In this document: positions 8,351-23,336 of the stretch, one piece after another
How the letters are laid out: each line of letters begins with the position of its first letter
How positions within the stretch are numbered: the first letter of the stretch is position 1
DNA from: an uncultured Microbacteriaceae bacterium
GTDB lineage: Bacteria > Actinomycetota > Actinomycetes > Actinomycetales > Microbacteriaceae
Direction of reading: 5' to 3'
DNA: 64,000 nt
Assembly (NCBI GenBank): GCA_937872445.1
Contig: CALMSL010000161.1
Span: forward strand, 61,822-125,821
Made by a program: the position numbers and the translations under genes
The notes under the pieces: model-generated
Told to the model about the DNA's origin: nothing
Databases searched by the model: none
The model's input: only the letters and a program-made list of their open reading frames with translations

Positions 8351-8959
8351 GTGTACCTGATTGGACTCACCGGCGGGATCGCATCGGGAAAATCCGTGGT
8401 GGCGAGCCGGCTCGCCGAGCACGGCGCGGTTCACATCGACGCGGATGTCCTCGCTCGCGACGTTGTCGAACCGGGACAACCCGCGCTTGCCGAGATCGAG
8501 AAGAATTTCGGCAGCGGTGTCGTTGGCGCTGACGGCCAACTGGATCGCGCAGCACTCGCCTCGGTGATCTTCGCCGATCCGGAACGCCGCGCGGTTCTCA
8601 ACGCCATCACGCATCCGGCCGTGAAGGCCAGGGCGCGAAAGCTCATGGATGCGGCGGCAGCCGAGAACCCGAATGCCGTCATCGTGTACGACGTTCCCCT
8701 GCTGATCGAGGCGCGAGTGGATGCGGAACACGAGTTCGACCTCATCGTCGTCGTGAACGCGAGCACCCAAACCCGGTTGTCGAGGCTCATGGAGCTGCGC
8801 GGGCTTTCGCGGTCCGAGGCGGTGCACCGGTTGAATTCGCAAGTCAGCGACACCGAGAGGCTCGCGATCGCGGATGTCGTCATCGACACGAATGGCAGCC
8901 TCGAGGAAACGCTGCGCCAGGCCGATGCCCTGTGGGAGAACGTGTCCCGGGCTGCGTGA
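8351..8959 (+). CDS. coaE: dephospho-CoA kinase
   Basis: This 202-residue kinase performs the last step of coenzyme A synthesis, phosphorylating the 3'-hydroxyl of dephospho-CoA with ATP in the cytoplasm. The P-loop GGIASGKS sits at residues 8-15, the [13 protein letters not shown] segment binds substrate, and [15 protein letters not shown] forms the lid region. The protein is a single domain; the extra C-terminal GrpB-like domain found in mycobacterial CoaE is absent. It lies between rpsA and uvrB as in mycobacteria. Confidence 0.96.
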   Translation: MYLIGLTGGIASGKSVVASRLAEHGAVHIDADVLARDVVEPGQPALAEIEKNFGSGVVGADGQLDRAALASVIFADPERRAVLNAITHPAVKARARKLMDAAAAENPNAVIVYDVPLLIEARVDAEHEFDLIVVVNASTQTRLSRLMELRGLSRSEAVHRLNSQVSDTERLAIADVVIDTNGSLEETLRQADALWENVSRAA

Positions 8960-9004
8960 GTTCCGCTTCAGGCAAACACGCCTGCCGGTGTCGGTGGTTC
9001 TGTT

Positions 9005-9010
9005 TAGGCT
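9005..9010 (+). promoter_or_regulatory. -10 box TAGGCT, leaderless uvrB
   Basis: TAGGCT ends 6 bases before the ATG at 9017. The intervening GGAGGA touches the ATG directly, too close to serve as a Shine-Dalgarno sequence. Confidence 0.7.
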
Positions 9011-9016
9011 GGAGGA

Positions 9017-11098
9017 ATGCAGCCTACCCGTGCCGTGCGGCCTTTCGAGGTGGTCAGCGAATACGTGCCGAGCGGGGACCAGCCTGCCGCCATCGCTGAA
9101 CTTGCCGCGCGCATCAACGCGGGAGAAACCGATGTTGTGCTCCTCGGCGCGACCGGAACCGGAAAGTCCGCAACGACGGCCTGGCTCATCGAGCAGGTGC
9201 AGCGCCCAACCCTCGTTCTCTCCCACAACAAGACGCTTGCCGCGCAGCTCGCGAATGAATTTCGCGAACTCATGCCGAACAACGCCGTCGAGTACTTTGT
9301 GTCGTACTACGACTACTACCAGCCGGAGGCGTACGTCCCGCAGACGGACACCTTTATCGAGAAGGACAGCTCCATCAACGCGGAGGTCGAACGGCTGCGG
9401 CACTCGACCACGAACTCCCTGTTGAGCCGCAGGGACGTCGTCGTCGTGTCCACGGTGTCGTGCATCTACGGGCTCGGCGCTGCGGAGGAGTACCTCGAGG
9501 CGATGGTTGCGTTGCAGGTGGGAGAAACCGTCCCGCGCGACCAGCTCATCCGGCGCCTCGTCGCCATGCAGTATCAGCGCAACGACATCGACTTTTCGCG
9601 CGGCAAGTTCCGGGTCCGCGGCGACACGATCGAGATCATCCCGGTGTATGAGGAGCACGCGATCCGCATCGAGATGTTCGGTGACGAAATCGAGGCACTG
9701 TACTCGCTGCATCCCCTCACCGGCGATGTCATCGAATCGATGGATGCGGTATCGCTGTTCCCCGCGACGCACTACGCCGCGAGCCCGGCCACCATGAAGC
9801 GTGCCATCGGAACGATCCGGGAGGAACTGGCGGTGCGGCTCGACGAGCTCGAGCGGCAGGGGAAGCTTCTCGAAGCGCAACGGCTGAGAATGCGCACCAC
9901 GTTCGACCTCGAAATGATGGAGCAGATCGGGTTCTGCAGCGGCATCGAGAACTATTCGCGGCACATCGACGGGCGCAGCGCGGGGGAGCCGCCGAACTGC
10001 CTCCTCGATTATTTCCCCGAAGATTTTCTCGTCGTCATCGACGAATCCCACGTCACCGTTCCGCAGATCGGCGCCATGTACGAGGGCGATGCGAGCCGCA
10101 AGCGCACGCTCGTCGAGCACGGGTTCCGGTTGCCGAGCGCGCTGGACAACCGGCCGCTCACCTGGACCGAGTTCCTGGAACGCGTGGGGCAGAAGGTGTA
10201 CCTCTCCGCAACCCCCGGGCGATACGAGCTGGGCATCACGGACAGCGTCGTGGAGCAGGTGATCCGCCCCACGGGGCTCGTCGACCCGAAGATCGTCGTG
10301 AAACCCAGCAAGGGACAGATCGATGATCTCCTCGAGGAGATCCGGGTGCGCGCCGAACGCAGCGAGCGGGTGCTCGTGACGACGCTCACGAAGAAGATGG
10401 CGGAGGAGCTCACCGACTACTTCACGGAGGCCGGCGTGCGGGTCCGCTACCTGCACTCCGACGTCGACACGCTGCGCAGGGTGGAACTTTTGACCGAGCT
10501 TCGCCAGGGCGTTTTTGATGTGCTCGTCGGAATCAACCTGCTGCGCGAGGGGCTCGACTTGCCCGAAGTGTCGCTCGTGGCCATCCTCGACGCGGACAAG
10601 GAGGGTTTCCTGCGGTCGTCGACCTCCCTCATCCAGACGATCGGCCGCGCCGCCCGCAACGTGTCAGGGGAAGTCCACATGTACGCGGACGTGCTCACCG
10701 ATTCGATGAAGCTTGCGATCGATGAAACGGACCGCCGACGCGAGAAACAGGTCGCCTACAACGCCGAGCACGGCATCGATCCGACGCCGTTGCGCAAACG
10801 AATCGCCGACATCACGGATGTTCTCGCGCGCGAGGATGCCGACACCGAGCGGTTCCTCGCCGGTCGTGACGGCACGAAACGGGCGCCCACTCCGGCGCTC
10901 GGCAGCGCGACGCTCCAGCGCGAGGGCCTCGCGGCCGCGGGCGCAAACAGCATCGAGGCGATCATCCGCGATCTGAACGAACAAATGCTTCAGGCCGCGA
11001 GCGAACTGAAGTTCGAGCTGGCAGCCAGGTTGCGGGACGAAGTGGCCGATTTGAAGAAGGAACTGCGCCAAATGGAGGCGGCGGGGCACGCGACGTGA
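9017..11098 (+). CDS. uvrB: excinuclease ABC subunit UvrB
   Basis: This 693-residue protein is the central damage-verification helicase of nucleotide excision repair. Walker A GATGTGKS lies near residue 44. The beta-hairpin that clamps DNA is the Tyr-rich [13 protein letters not shown] near residue 95, the DEAD-like box is [11 protein letters not shown], and helicase motifs V-VI include REGLDLPEV and QTIGRAARN. The C-terminal UVR domain (about 650-690, [20 protein letters not shown]) contacts UvrA and UvrC. uvrA follows 51 bases downstream with its own promoter-like box. Confidence 0.98.
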   Translation: MQPTRAVRPFEVVSEYVPSGDQPAAIAELAARINAGETDVVLLGATGTGKSATTAWLIEQVQRPTLVLSHNKTLAAQLANEFRELMPNNAVEYFVSYYDYYQPEAYVPQTDTFIEKDSSINAEVERLRHSTTNSLLSRRDVVVVSTVSCIYGLGAAEEYLEAMVALQVGETVPRDQLIRRLVAMQYQRNDIDFSRGKFRVRGDTIEIIPVYEEHAIRIEMFGDEIEALYSLHPLTGDVIESMDAVSLFPATHYAASPATMKRAIGTIREELAVRLDELERQGKLLEAQRLRMRTTFDLEMMEQIGFCSGIENYSRHIDGRSAGEPPNCLLDYFPEDFLVVIDESHVTVPQIGAMYEGDASRKRTLVEHGFRLPSALDNRPLTWTEFLERVGQKVYLSATPGRYELGITDSVVEQVIRPTGLVDPKIVVKPSKGQIDDLLEEIRVRAERSERVLVTTLTKKMAEELTDYFTEAGVRVRYLHSDVDTLRRVELLTELRQGVFDVLVGINLLREGLDLPEVSLVAILDADKEGFLRSSTSLIQTIGRAARNVSGEVHMYADVLTDSMKLAIDETDRRREKQVAYNAEHGIDPTPLRKRIADITDVLAREDADTERFLAGRDGTKRAPTPALGSATLQREGLAAAGANSIEAIIRDLNEQMLQAASELKFELAARLRDEVADLKKELRQMEAAGHAT

Positions 11099-11136
11099 CG
11101 AACCCGGTCCCAGCGCCGCGGTGTCGGTGGTCTCCG

Positions 11137-11142
11137 TAGAAT
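11137..11142 (+). promoter_or_regulatory. -10 box TAGAAT, leaderless uvrA
   Basis: TAGAAT ends 7 bases before GTG at 11150. An ATG at 11141 overlaps the box itself and would not be inside the transcript, so 11150 is the better start. I saw no clear GAAC-N4-GTTC type LexA site beside it. Confidence 0.65.
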
Positions 11143-11149
11143 GGTGAGA

Positions 11150-14088
<2,939 letters not shown>

Positions 14089-14092
<4 letters not shown>

Positions 14093-16023
14093 GCGACACG
14101 GTCAGTTACCGGCCAAAAACGGGGGAGATCCCGGTAGCTCCCGGCGTGTACCGGTTCCGGGATTCCGCGAACCGCATCCTGTACGTGGGCAAGGCGAAGA
14201 ATCTGCGTGCCCGCCTGAGCAACTATTTCGCGCCGCTGTCGAGCCTCCACGAACGCACCCGCCGCATGGTGACCACAGCAGCTTCCGTCGAGTGGACGGT
14301 CGTCGGCAGCGAATTCGAGGCGCTGCAGCTCGAGTTCAGCTGGATCAAGGAGTTCAATCCGCCGTTCAACGTGCAATTCCGGGATGACAAGTCCTATCCG
14401 TTCCTGGCCATCACGCTCGCCGACGACGTTCCCCGGGTCCTCATCACGCGAAACCGATCCATTCCGGGTGCCCGGTATTTCGGGCCCTACACGAAGGTGT
14501 GGGCGATCAGAGAGACGCTCGACCTTCTGCTCAAGGTGTTCCCGATGCGGAGTTGCTCTGATTCCGTGTACCGCAGGGCCGAGCAGAGCGGCCGGCCGTG
14601 CCTGCTGGGAGAAATCGGCAAGTGCGCGGCGCCGTGCGTCGGCCGGATCAGCAAAGAGGACCACAAGGCGATCGCGCTCGATTACGCGTCGTTCATGGCC
14701 GGAAACGACTCCACCTTCATCGCCGAGCTGTCGCAGCGGATGGCCGCGGCTTCCGCCCAGCTGGACTACGAGAGCGCCGCGAAATACCGGGACCAGCTCT
14801 CCGCCATCGAAACGGTGCTGTCGAAGAACACGATCGTTCTGCCGGAAACCGTCGACGCCGACCTGTTCGGAATCGCGCACGACGAACTCGCAGCGGCCGT
14901 GCAGTTGTTTTCGGTGCGGGGCGGGCGAATCCGCGGCGTGCGCAGCTGGGTTGTCGACAAGGAGCTGGATCTTCCGGAAGCGGAACTCGTCGAAACCGTC
15001 GTGGCGAACGCCTACACGGCCGGTTCCGGGCGGCGCGGCGACACGGGCGGGGACCTCATCCCGCCCCGTCTCGTCGTGGTCCCCACGCTTCCCGCCGACG
15101 CGGCGGAACTGGAGCGATTGCTCAGCGAATTGCGCATCGAACACGCCAGGTCGGGCAGGGTCACGATGCGCATCGCCCGGCGCGGGGAACTCGCGCAACT
15201 TTCGGACACCGTAACGAAAAACGCGCACAGCGCGCTGGCGAGTTACAAAACGCATCGGACCGCGGACTTCGTGGCGCGATCCCAGGCGCTTGCGGACATC
15301 CAGAACGCCCTCGGGATGGCGGATGCGCCCTTGCGGATGGAGTGCTTCGACGTGTCCCACCTCGGCGGCACGAACATCGTGGCATCCATGGTCGTCTTCG
15401 AAGACGGGCTCCCGCGGAAGGATCTCTATCGCCGATTCAGCATTCCGGATTCGGCCGACGATACCGAGTCGATTTTCCAGACGCTGTCACGCCGCCTGGC
15501 CAGGCTGGAAGACCCGGAGCGGCCAGCCGATGAGGACGGCACGGTGCGGCCCCGCTTCGCGTATCGGCCGAACCTGCTCATTGTGGATGGGGGCCAGCCT
15601 CAGGTAGCGGCTGCGCGCCGCGCACTGCAGGAGGCCGGACTGGAGATGTCCGGGCCGGGTTCCATCGCGTTGTGCGGCATTGCGAAACGACTGGAGGAAA
15701 TTTGGTTGCCGGATTCCGACTATCCGGTCATCCTGCCGCGCAACAGCGATGCGCTGTTCCTGTTCCAGCGCATCCGGGATGAGGCACACCGGTTTGCCAT
15801 CAGCTTTCAGCGCCAGAAGCGGAAGTCTGACCTGAACTCGATCCTGTCCGGCATCCCGGGCCTTGGGCCGGCTCGCGTGCGCGCCCTGCTGAGGCACTTC
15901 GGATCGGTGAAACGGGTTCGGGAAGCCACCCCGGAAGAAATCGCCGCGGTGAAGGGCATCGGCCCGGCCCTCGCCGAGGTCGTGCACGGCCAACTGAGTC
16001 AGCCGAATCCCGGCGCCCCGTGA
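14089..16023 (+). CDS. uvrC: excinuclease ABC subunit UvrC
   Basis: This 644-residue nuclease makes both incisions around a lesion. A GIY-YIG domain is N-terminal (PGVYRF...[14 protein letters not shown], residues 18-45) and makes the 3' cut. A Cys-containing region includes [15 protein letters not shown], and a UVR domain lies near 205-240. The RNase H-like endonuclease ([19 protein letters not shown]) makes the 5' cut, and a C-terminal helix-hairpin-helix pair ([28 protein letters not shown]) binds DNA. The ATGA overlap with uvrA implies an operon. Confidence 0.98.
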
Positions 16024-16029
16024 TGTCGG

Positions 16030-16035
16030 TAGGAT
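16030..16035 (+). promoter_or_regulatory. possible -10 box TAGGAT for rapZ
   Basis: TAGGAT directly after the uvrC stop predicts transcription from about 16042 and a leader of about 60 bases before rapZ. Confidence 0.4.
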
Positions 16036-16101
16036 TTGGTGCACAGTTCAGGCAGAGTGCCGGACGCGAGACAACCAGGCGAATGAGGGCATGATCCACC
16101 G

Positions 16102-16977
16102 ATGACACCGGATACCGTACGGCAGGAAGTGCTCGTGGTCACGGGCATGTCCGGCGCCGGGCGATCGACGGTCGGCAACGCCCTGGAAGACCTGGGCTGG
16201 TACGTGGTTGACAATCTGCCGCCGCAAATGATCACGCCGCTCGTCGAACTCGCGATGAAGGCCGCCGGGACGATTCCGAAGATTGCCGCCATTACGGATG
16301 TCCGGGGCGGGCGCCTGTTTTCCGATCTTCAGGAGATCGTCGAATCGCTGCGGGCCATCTCGTCGGTGCGCGTCCTGTTCCTGGAAGCCACCGACGACGC
16401 CCTCGTGAGGCGATTCGAGCAGGTGCGCCGACCGCATCCGCTCCAGGGTGACGGAACGCTGCTCGACGGCATCGGCGCGGAGCGCGCGCGCATGCTGGAG
16501 ATGCGGGAATCCAGCGACATCATCGTCGACACCTCCGACCTGAACATTCACCAACTGGCCACCAAGGTGTCCGAGCTGTTCGCGGAAGCCGGGGCACCCG
16601 GCGTGCAGATTACGATCGTGAGTTTCGGTTTCAAGTACGGGGTGCCGACCGATGCCGACCTGGTCGCCGATATGCGATTCCTGCCCAATCCGTTTTGGAT
16701 TCCCGAACTGCGGGGCGGCACGGGCCTGGATTCCGAAGTGAGCGAGTTCGTCCTCGCGCAGGAAGGCGCCCGCGAATTCGTCGACGCCTTTGCGAGCGCT
16801 CTCGAGCCGGTGTTCGCGGGCTACCAGCGCGAAAACAAGCGCCACGCGACCCTCGCGATCGGATGCACCGGCGGCAAGCATCGTTCGGTTGCCGTCGCCG
16901 AGCAGCTTGCGACCATCATTCGTGGTTTTCCCGGCGTCGCGGTGAGCGTGAAGCACCGGGATCTGGGCAGGGAATAG
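16102..16977 (+). CDS. rapZ: RapZ-family nucleotide-binding protein
   Basis: This 291-residue protein has an N-terminal P-loop GMSGAGRS (residues 13-20), in which the usual P-loop Lys is Arg as is common in actinobacterial members. The C-terminal domain contains [25 protein letters not shown] and the CTGGKHRSV loop that binds phosphate or RNA in RapZ. In E. coli RapZ controls glmZ sRNA decay; in actinobacteria the role is not settled. The uvrC-rapZ-whiA order is conserved. The ATG has only a weak ribosome binding site. Confidence 0.92.
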   Translation: MTPDTVRQEVLVVTGMSGAGRSTVGNALEDLGWYVVDNLPPQMITPLVELAMKAAGTIPKIAAITDVRGGRLFSDLQEIVESLRAISSVRVLFLEATDDALVRRFEQVRRPHPLQGDGTLLDGIGAERARMLEMRESSDIIVDTSDLNIHQLATKVSELFAEAGAPGVQITIVSFGFKYGVPTDADLVADMRFLPNPFWIPELRGGTGLDSEVSEFVLAQEGAREFVDAFASALEPVFAGYQRENKRHATLAIGCTGGKHRSVAVAEQLATIIRGFPGVAVSVKHRDLGRE

Positions 16978-17007
16978 GAGTGGTTCCGGTGGGGAAAGGA
17001 AAAATTC

Positions 17008-17985
17008 GTGGCTTTGACTGCTGATGTCAAGGAGGAACTCGTTCGCGTCGAGTCGAACCGGACCTCGATCAGGGCTGCGGAGCTCGCCACCATTTTGAGG
17101 TTTTCCGGCGGACTGCACCTGATCTCGGGGCGCGTCGCGGTCGAATCGGAGCTGGACACCGTGGAAATCGCCCAGCGGGTGCGCCGGGACCTGGTGGAAC
17201 TGTATGGCGTGCGCAGCGAGCTCTCCGTGATTTCTGCCTCCGGCGTTCGGCGCACGAGCCACTACCTGGTGCGGGTCCTCGACGGGGAAACCCTTGCTCG
17301 GCAAACGGGTCTGCTCGATGCGCGGCGCCGCCCGGTCCGCGGTCTGCCCAACCGGCTGACCACCGGCTCTCCCGACGAACTCGCCGCGGTGTGGCGCGGC
17401 GCGTTCCTTTCGCGCGGGTCGCTCACCGATCCGGGTCGTTCCTCGGCGCTCGAGGTCACCTGCCCTGGCAATGAATCGGCGATGGCTCTCGTCGGCGCCG
17501 CCGGCAGGCTGCACGTGTCTGCGAAGGCGAGAGAGGTTCGCGGCGTCCATCGGGTGGTCATCCGTGACGGCGAGGCCATCAGCACGATGCTGCACACCAT
17601 GGGTGCGACGAAGACGGTGACCGCGTGGGAGGAGCTGCGGCAGCGTCGCGAGGTTCGAGCCACCGCGAACCGCCTCGTGAACTTCGACGATGCGAACCTT
17701 CGCCGTTCCGCCCAGGCCGCCGTGGCCGCGTGCGCGCGGGTGGAGAGAGCGCTGGAGATCCTCGACGGCAAAGTCCCGGCGCATCTCCAGTACGCGGGTG
17801 AGCTTCGGCTGCGCTTCCGCGATGCGAGCCTGGATGAACTGGGCCATCACGCCGATCCGCCGATGACGAAGGATGCGGTGGCCGGGCGGATCCGGCGCCT
17901 GCTTGCCATGGCCGACAAGATCGCCATCGATCGCGGGATCCCGGGAACCGACGCGAATCTGCCGGCAGACTACGACGATGCGTGA
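17008..17985 (+). CDS. whiA: DNA-binding protein WhiA
   Basis: This 325-residue protein combines a degenerate LAGLIDADG homing-endonuclease-like N-terminal part (about 1-220, [16 protein letters not shown]) with a C-terminal helix-turn-helix (about 245-310, [24 protein letters not shown] region). In Streptomyces WhiA controls sporulation division genes together with WhiB; orthologues also occur in non-sporulating Gram-positives. The GTG start at 17008 has a strong ribosome binding site, GGAAAGGA, 7 bases away. It follows rapZ by 30 bases, likely in one transcript, and is followed by a separate sodA promoter. Confidence 0.95.
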   Translation: MALTADVKEELVRVESNRTSIRAAELATILRFSGGLHLISGRVAVESELDTVEIAQRVRRDLVELYGVRSELSVISASGVRRTSHYLVRVLDGETLARQTGLLDARRRPVRGLPNRLTTGSPDELAAVWRGAFLSRGSLTDPGRSSALEVTCPGNESAMALVGAAGRLHVSAKAREVRGVHRVVIRDGEAISTMLHTMGATKTVTAWEELRQRREVRATANRLVNFDDANLRRSAQAAVAACARVERALEILDGKVPAHLQYAGELRLRFRDASLDELGHHADPPMTKDAVAGRIRRLLAMADKIAIDRGIPGTDANLPADYDDA

Positions 17986-18041
17986 AGTTTCGCGACCGAG
18001 TGCCTGATCGGTGGCCGCCAACCGCCCCCGGCGCGCGGCGA

Positions 18042-18047
18042 TAGACT
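18042..18047 (+). promoter_or_regulatory. -10 box TAGACT for sodA
   Basis: TAGACT predicts a leader of about 57 bases carrying the good ribosome binding site AGGAGG upstream of sodA. Confidence 0.5.
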
Positions 18048-18111
18048 GAAAAGGTCATCCGGTGCAGCACACACTGCCGGCGATGCTGAGGAACTTCAGG
18101 AGGTTCACACA

Positions 18112-19808
<1,697 letters not shown>

Positions 19809-19818
19809 TTCCGCGACG

Positions 19819-21030
19819 ATGCTCCGAACGATTGAATCGCTGGGTCCTCTTTCTGGCCGGAGAGTGCTCGTCCGGTGCGATCTCAACGTACCCGTCGACG
19901 GCGGCACGATCACCGATGACGGGCGAATTCGGGCCTCTCAGGCGACCATCGACGAGCTGGCGAGTGCGGGTGCGCGCGTTGTCGTGATGTCCCACCTCGG
20001 GCGGCCGGACGGCACGCCGGTGCCGGAGTACAGTCTTCGTCCCGTGGCCACGCGACTGGGCGAGCTGCTCAACAGGCCCGTCGCCTTCGCGACCGACACG
20101 GTCGGCGAGGCTGCGCAAAAGGCCGTCGACGGGCTGGCCGACGGGGACATCGCGCTCCTGGAGAACCTCAGGTTCAACCCGGGGGAAACCGCGAAAGACG
20201 CGGCCGAACGCGAACGCTTCGCCGCGGAACTCGCCGAACTTGGCGACGTGCTGGTTTCCGACGGGTTCGGGGTTGTGCATCGCGAGCAGGCGAGCGTTTT
20301 CGAGCTGGCCGCACTGCTGCCGAGCGCCGCCGGACGGCTGATTGAGGCCGAGCTCGCGGTTCTTGAGTGCCTCACGAATACACCGCACACGCCCTACACG
20401 GTGGTGTTGGGCGGTTCCAAAGTGTCCGACAAACTTGGTGTCATCGACCACCTGTTGCCGCGAGTGTCCTCGCTTCTCATTGGCGGCGGAATGATGTTCA
20501 CGTTCCTTGCCGCGCTCGGGCACAAGACGGGGTCGAGCCTGCTCGAGGAGGACCAGGTCGACTCCGTTCGCGGCTACCTCGCCGAGGCGGCGCGCCTGGG
20601 CGTTGAGGTTGCCCTTCCGACGGATGTCGTGGTCGCGTCGTCATTCTCGGCGGATGCCGACCATTCCGTGAGGCCGGTCGACTCCATCGAGGACACCCCG
20701 TGGGGCGCAGCCGGCATTGGCCTCGACATCGGACCGGACACGGCAGCGCATTTTGCCGGAATCATTGCACGGTCGAAGACCGTGTTCTGGAACGGGCCGA
20801 TGGGCGTGTTCGAGTTCCCCGAATTCGCCTCCGGTACGCGATCGATCGCGCAGGCTCTGACCGGAGTCGACGGCCTCACGGTCGTCGGCGGGGGCGATTC
20901 GGCCGCAGCAGTGCGTGCGTTGGGATTTCCGGAGCGCAGTTTTGGGCACATTTCGACGGGAGGCGGTGCGAGCCTGGAGTTCCTCGAAGGCAAGCCGCTC
21001 CCAGGACTGGAGGTACTCGGATGGCCGTGA
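19819..21030 (+). CDS. pgk: phosphoglycerate kinase
   Basis: This 403-residue enzyme transfers phosphate from 1,3-bisphosphoglycerate to ADP. The N-terminal substrate-binding stretch VRCDLNVPVDGG, the MSHLGRPDG loop and the hinge VVLGGSKVSDKLGV are present. The nucleotide loop GGGDSAAAVRALG is followed by HISTGGGASLEFLEG. The gene starts 10 bases after gap and its end overlaps the tpiA start by 10 bases, indicating an operon. Confidence 0.98.
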   Translation: MLRTIESLGPLSGRRVLVRCDLNVPVDGGTITDDGRIRASQATIDELASAGARVVVMSHLGRPDGTPVPEYSLRPVATRLGELLNRPVAFATDTVGEAAQKAVDGLADGDIALLENLRFNPGETAKDAAERERFAAELAELGDVLVSDGFGVVHREQASVFELAALLPSAAGRLIEAELAVLECLTNTPHTPYTVVLGGSKVSDKLGVIDHLLPRVSSLLIGGGMMFTFLAALGHKTGSSLLEEDQVDSVRGYLAEAARLGVEVALPTDVVVASSFSADADHSVRPVDSIEDTPWGAAGIGLDIGPDTAAHFAGIIARSKTVFWNGPMGVFEFPEFASGTRSIAQALTGVDGLTVVGGGDSAAAVRALGFPERSFGHISTGGGASLEFLEGKPLPGLEVLGWP

Positions 21031-21827
21031 CGCCGAAAACGCAACGAATCCCGCTCATCGCGGGCAACTGGAAGCTCAACCTCGACCACTTGCAATCCAT
21101 CGCCTTCGTGCAGAAGCTCGCCTGGACCCTGCAGGATGCCAGGCTCGATTTCCGCAACGTCGAAGTCGCCGTGTTTCCGCCATTCACCGATCTGCGCTCC
21201 GTGCAATCCCTCATCGCGGCGGACCATTTCCCGATCGTGTTCGGTGCACAGGATATTTCCGAACATGACTCGGGTGCCTATACCGGCGAGGTATCCGGTG
21301 CGTTTTTGAAGGCACTGGACTGCAGCTATGTGCTCGTCGGCCACTCCGAGCGGCGAACGTACCATCACGAATCCAGCGAACAGGTCGGAGCGAAGGCCGC
21401 CGCGGCCATCCGCCATGGCATCGTCCCGATCATTTGCGTGGGCGAAACGGCCGAGGATCTCGAGGCGCGCGGTGCGAGCGCCGTCCCCGTCGAGCAGCTC
21501 ACCGTGGCGCTCGCGCAGCTGCCCGCGGGCCTGGCATCGGACATCGTCGTCGCGTACGAACCGGTCTGGGCGATCGGATCCGGCCAGGCGGCCACCCCGG
21601 ATCAGGCGGAAGCCGTGGCCGTCCAGTTACGTGCGGTCCTGGGCGATGTGCTTGGCGGCGATGCGGCAGAGCGGACCCGAATTCTGTACGGTGGATCGGT
21701 GAAGTCGGGAAACATTGCGAGTTTCCTTCGCGAACCGAATGTGGATGGCGCGCTCGTCGGGGGAGCGAGCCTCCTCGTCGACGAGTTCGCCAAGATCGCA
21801 CGATTCCAAAGTCACGTCGGCGTGTAA
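21021..21827 (+). CDS. tpiA: triosephosphate isomerase
   Basis: This 268-residue TIM-barrel enzyme interconverts dihydroxyacetone phosphate and glyceraldehyde-3-phosphate. Substrate Lys lies in AGNWKLNL (residue 17), the catalytic His in LVGHSERR (near 106) and the catalytic Glu in AYEPVWAIGSG (near 178). The start at 21021 lies inside the end of pgk and is preceded by TGGAGG at 21008-21013. That fixes the start even though the frame stays open far upstream. Confidence 0.98.
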   Translation: MAVTPKTQRIPLIAGNWKLNLDHLQSIAFVQKLAWTLQDARLDFRNVEVAVFPPFTDLRSVQSLIAADHFPIVFGAQDISEHDSGAYTGEVSGAFLKALDCSYVLVGHSERRTYHHESSEQVGAKAAAAIRHGIVPIICVGETAEDLEARGASAVPVEQLTVALAQLPAGLASDIVVAYEPVWAIGSGQAATPDQAEAVAVQLRAVLGDVLGGDAAERTRILYGGSVKSGNIASFLREPNVDGALVGGASLLVDEFAKIARFQSHVGV

Positions 21828-21871
21828 CCGGCCGAATTCTGCGCCGAATCGTCCCACCGCTCACCGCAAGT

Positions 21872-21877
21872 TATACT
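21872..21877 (+). promoter_or_regulatory. -10 box TATACT, internal promoter for secG-rbpA
   Basis: TATACT between tpiA and secG predicts transcription from about 21884, giving secG and rbpA their own start besides any read-through from the glycolytic genes. Confidence 0.5.
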
Positions 21878-21914
21878 GGTCAACGGCCAGCGCCCCCAGA
21901 AAGGCACCAATCCC

Positions 21915-22166
21915 GTGGAAATTCTTCAGGTCATCCTGCAGGTCGTGCTCGGCATCACGAGCCTCCTGCTGACCCTCCTCATCCTGCTCCACAAGGGTCG
22001 CGGCGGCGGGCTTTCCGACATGTTCGGAGGCGGTACCACCTCGAACCTCGGCGCGTCGGGTGTGGCGGAACGGAACCTGAACCGCTTCACGGTGATCCTC
22101 GGACTCGTCTGGGTTTCGTGCATCATCGTTCTCGGGCTCATCACCAAATTCAGCACCGGCGCATAG
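21915..22166 (+). CDS. secG: preprotein translocase subunit SecG
   Basis: This 83-residue protein has two membrane helices (about residues 3-22 and 52-72) joined by the family loop LLHKGRGGGLSDMFGGG. It is the accessory channel subunit of SecYEG. The GTG start has AGAAAGG about 11 bases upstream. Its TAG stop forms part of the rbpA ribosome binding site TAGGAGG. Confidence 0.95.
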   Translation: MEILQVILQVVLGITSLLLTLLILLHKGRGGGLSDMFGGGTTSNLGASGVAERNLNRFTVILGLVWVSCIIVLGLITKFSTGA

Positions 22167-22175
22167 GAGGCGGTC

Positions 22176-22538
22176 ATGGCATCAGGTGGAAGTGCGATTC
22201 GCGGCTCCCGGGTGGGGGCAGGCCCGATGGGGGAGCAGGACCGCGGGTTCCATGCCGAGCGAATCCAGATCGACTATTGGTGTGCGAAAGGGCACGAGCT
22301 GAAGCCGTACTTCCTGGCCACCATCGAGGAAGAGGAAATTCCTGAGCAGCTTGACTGCCCGAACTGCGGGCTGCCGGCGGGGCGCGACAAAGAGAATCCT
22401 CCATCGGTGTCCAAGCTCGAGCCGTACAAGACGCATCTGGCCTATGTGAAGGAACGCCGAACAGAGCAGGAAGCGGCCACCCTCCTGGATGAAGCTCTCA
22501 CGCAACTGCGTTCACGGCGCGGTCGCACCGGTTCCTGA
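22176..22538 (+). CDS. rbpA: RNA polymerase-binding protein RbpA
   Basis: This 120-residue protein is the actinobacteria-specific transcription activator that binds RNA polymerase and the principal sigma factor and stabilises open complexes. The Cys-containing core YWCAKGHELKPYF...LDCPNCGLPAG (about 29-70) matches the RbpA core domain. A basic linker and a C-terminal sigma-interacting helix follow. TAGGAGG at 22164-22170 is an excellent ribosome binding site overlapping the secG stop. RbpA-dependent promoters fit the TANNNT-rich promoters seen across this window. Confidence 0.96.
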   Translation: MASGGSAIRGSRVGAGPMGEQDRGFHAERIQIDYWCAKGHELKPYFLATIEEEEIPEQLDCPNCGLPAGRDKENPPSVSKLEPYKTHLAYVKERRTEQEAATLLDEALTQLRSRRGRTGS

Positions 22539-22558
22539 CGGGCTTCTGGGAGACCCTC

Positions 22559-23335
22559 CTACACAGCCCGGTGATCGTTCAGGAGCTCCTGAGGAACCTC
22601 TGAGGCGGCAGCGCCGTCGACGAAGAACACGGTCCTGCTGTGGCCGCGCGCACCTGCGGCCGGCACGTCGATCTCGCTCGCGCCGGCAAGCGCGAGGCCG
22701 AGGGCGGCCGCCTTGTCGGCGCCGGCCATGCACAACCACACGCGTTCGGCGGAATTGATGACGGGAAGGGTCAGGCTGAGGCGTTCCGGGGGCGGTTTCG
22801 GCGAGTTGCGCACCGCGATCACCGTGGCGTCCTTCTCCCGGATTCCCTCCCGGCCCGGAAACAGCGAGGCGATGTGCCCGTCCGGGCCGACTCCGAGGAA
22901 CACCAGGTCGAATGCGGGAACCGACGAAGGCCGGGAAGCGTTGGCCGAAAGCTCGCGGGCGTAGGCTTCCGCGGCCGCATCCAGGTCGTACTGGCCGTCC
23001 GACGCAGGAAACCGGTGGATGTTCGCCGCCGGGATGGCGAGGTGCTCCAGGAGTGCATGCTGCGCCTGCGCGTCGTTGCGCTCCGGGTCCCCGGCGGGCA
23101 GCCACCGTTCGTCGCCCCACCAGAGGTGGATTCGGTTCCAGTCCAGGGCGGTGCGCCGATGTTCGGCGCCGATCGCGGCCAGCACCCCGATTCCCACGGT
23201 ACCGCCGGTGAGGCAAATGTTCACGGTCTCCCGATCGGCGAGAGCCTGGCCGATCACGGCGACGAACTCGTCGGCGATGTTCTGGATGAGCGCATCGCGG
23301 TCCTCGACGATGTGCACAATTCGATCGGTACTCAT
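22559..23335 (-). CDS. pgl: 6-phosphogluconolactonase
   Basis: This 258-residue protein hydrolyses 6-phosphogluconolactone, the second step of the oxidative pentose phosphate pathway. NICLTGGTVGIGVLAAI, WWGDERWLP and the GVGPDGHIASLFPG signature are all present. It is the last gene of the tkt-tal-pgi-zwf-opcA-pgl run and starts one base after the opcA stop, so translation is coupled. It converges on rbpA. Confidence 0.95.
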   Translation of the reverse strand: MSTDRIVHIVEDRDALIQNIADEFVAVIGQALADRETVNICLTGGTVGIGVLAAIGAEHRRTALDWNRIHLWWGDERWLPAGDPERNDAQAQHALLEHLAIPAANIHRFPASDGQYDLDAAAEAYARELSANASRPSSVPAFDLVFLGVGPDGHIASLFPGREGIREKDATVIAVRNSPKPPPERLSLTLPVINSAERVWLCMAGADKAAALGLALAGASEIDVPAAGARGHSRTVFFVDGAAASEVPQELLNDHRAV

Positions 23336-23336
23336 G

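Noticed and set aside
16102-16977. RapZ P-loop with Arg in place of Lys as a sign of inactivation
   Set aside because: The same GAGR form is found in actinobacterial RapZ proteins such as the mycobacterial one, so it is a lineage feature.
22539-22570. CGGGCT...AGCCCG pairing between rbpA and pgl as a terminator
   Set aside because: The stem is six pairs with a 20-base loop and no T-run on either side; too weak to call.
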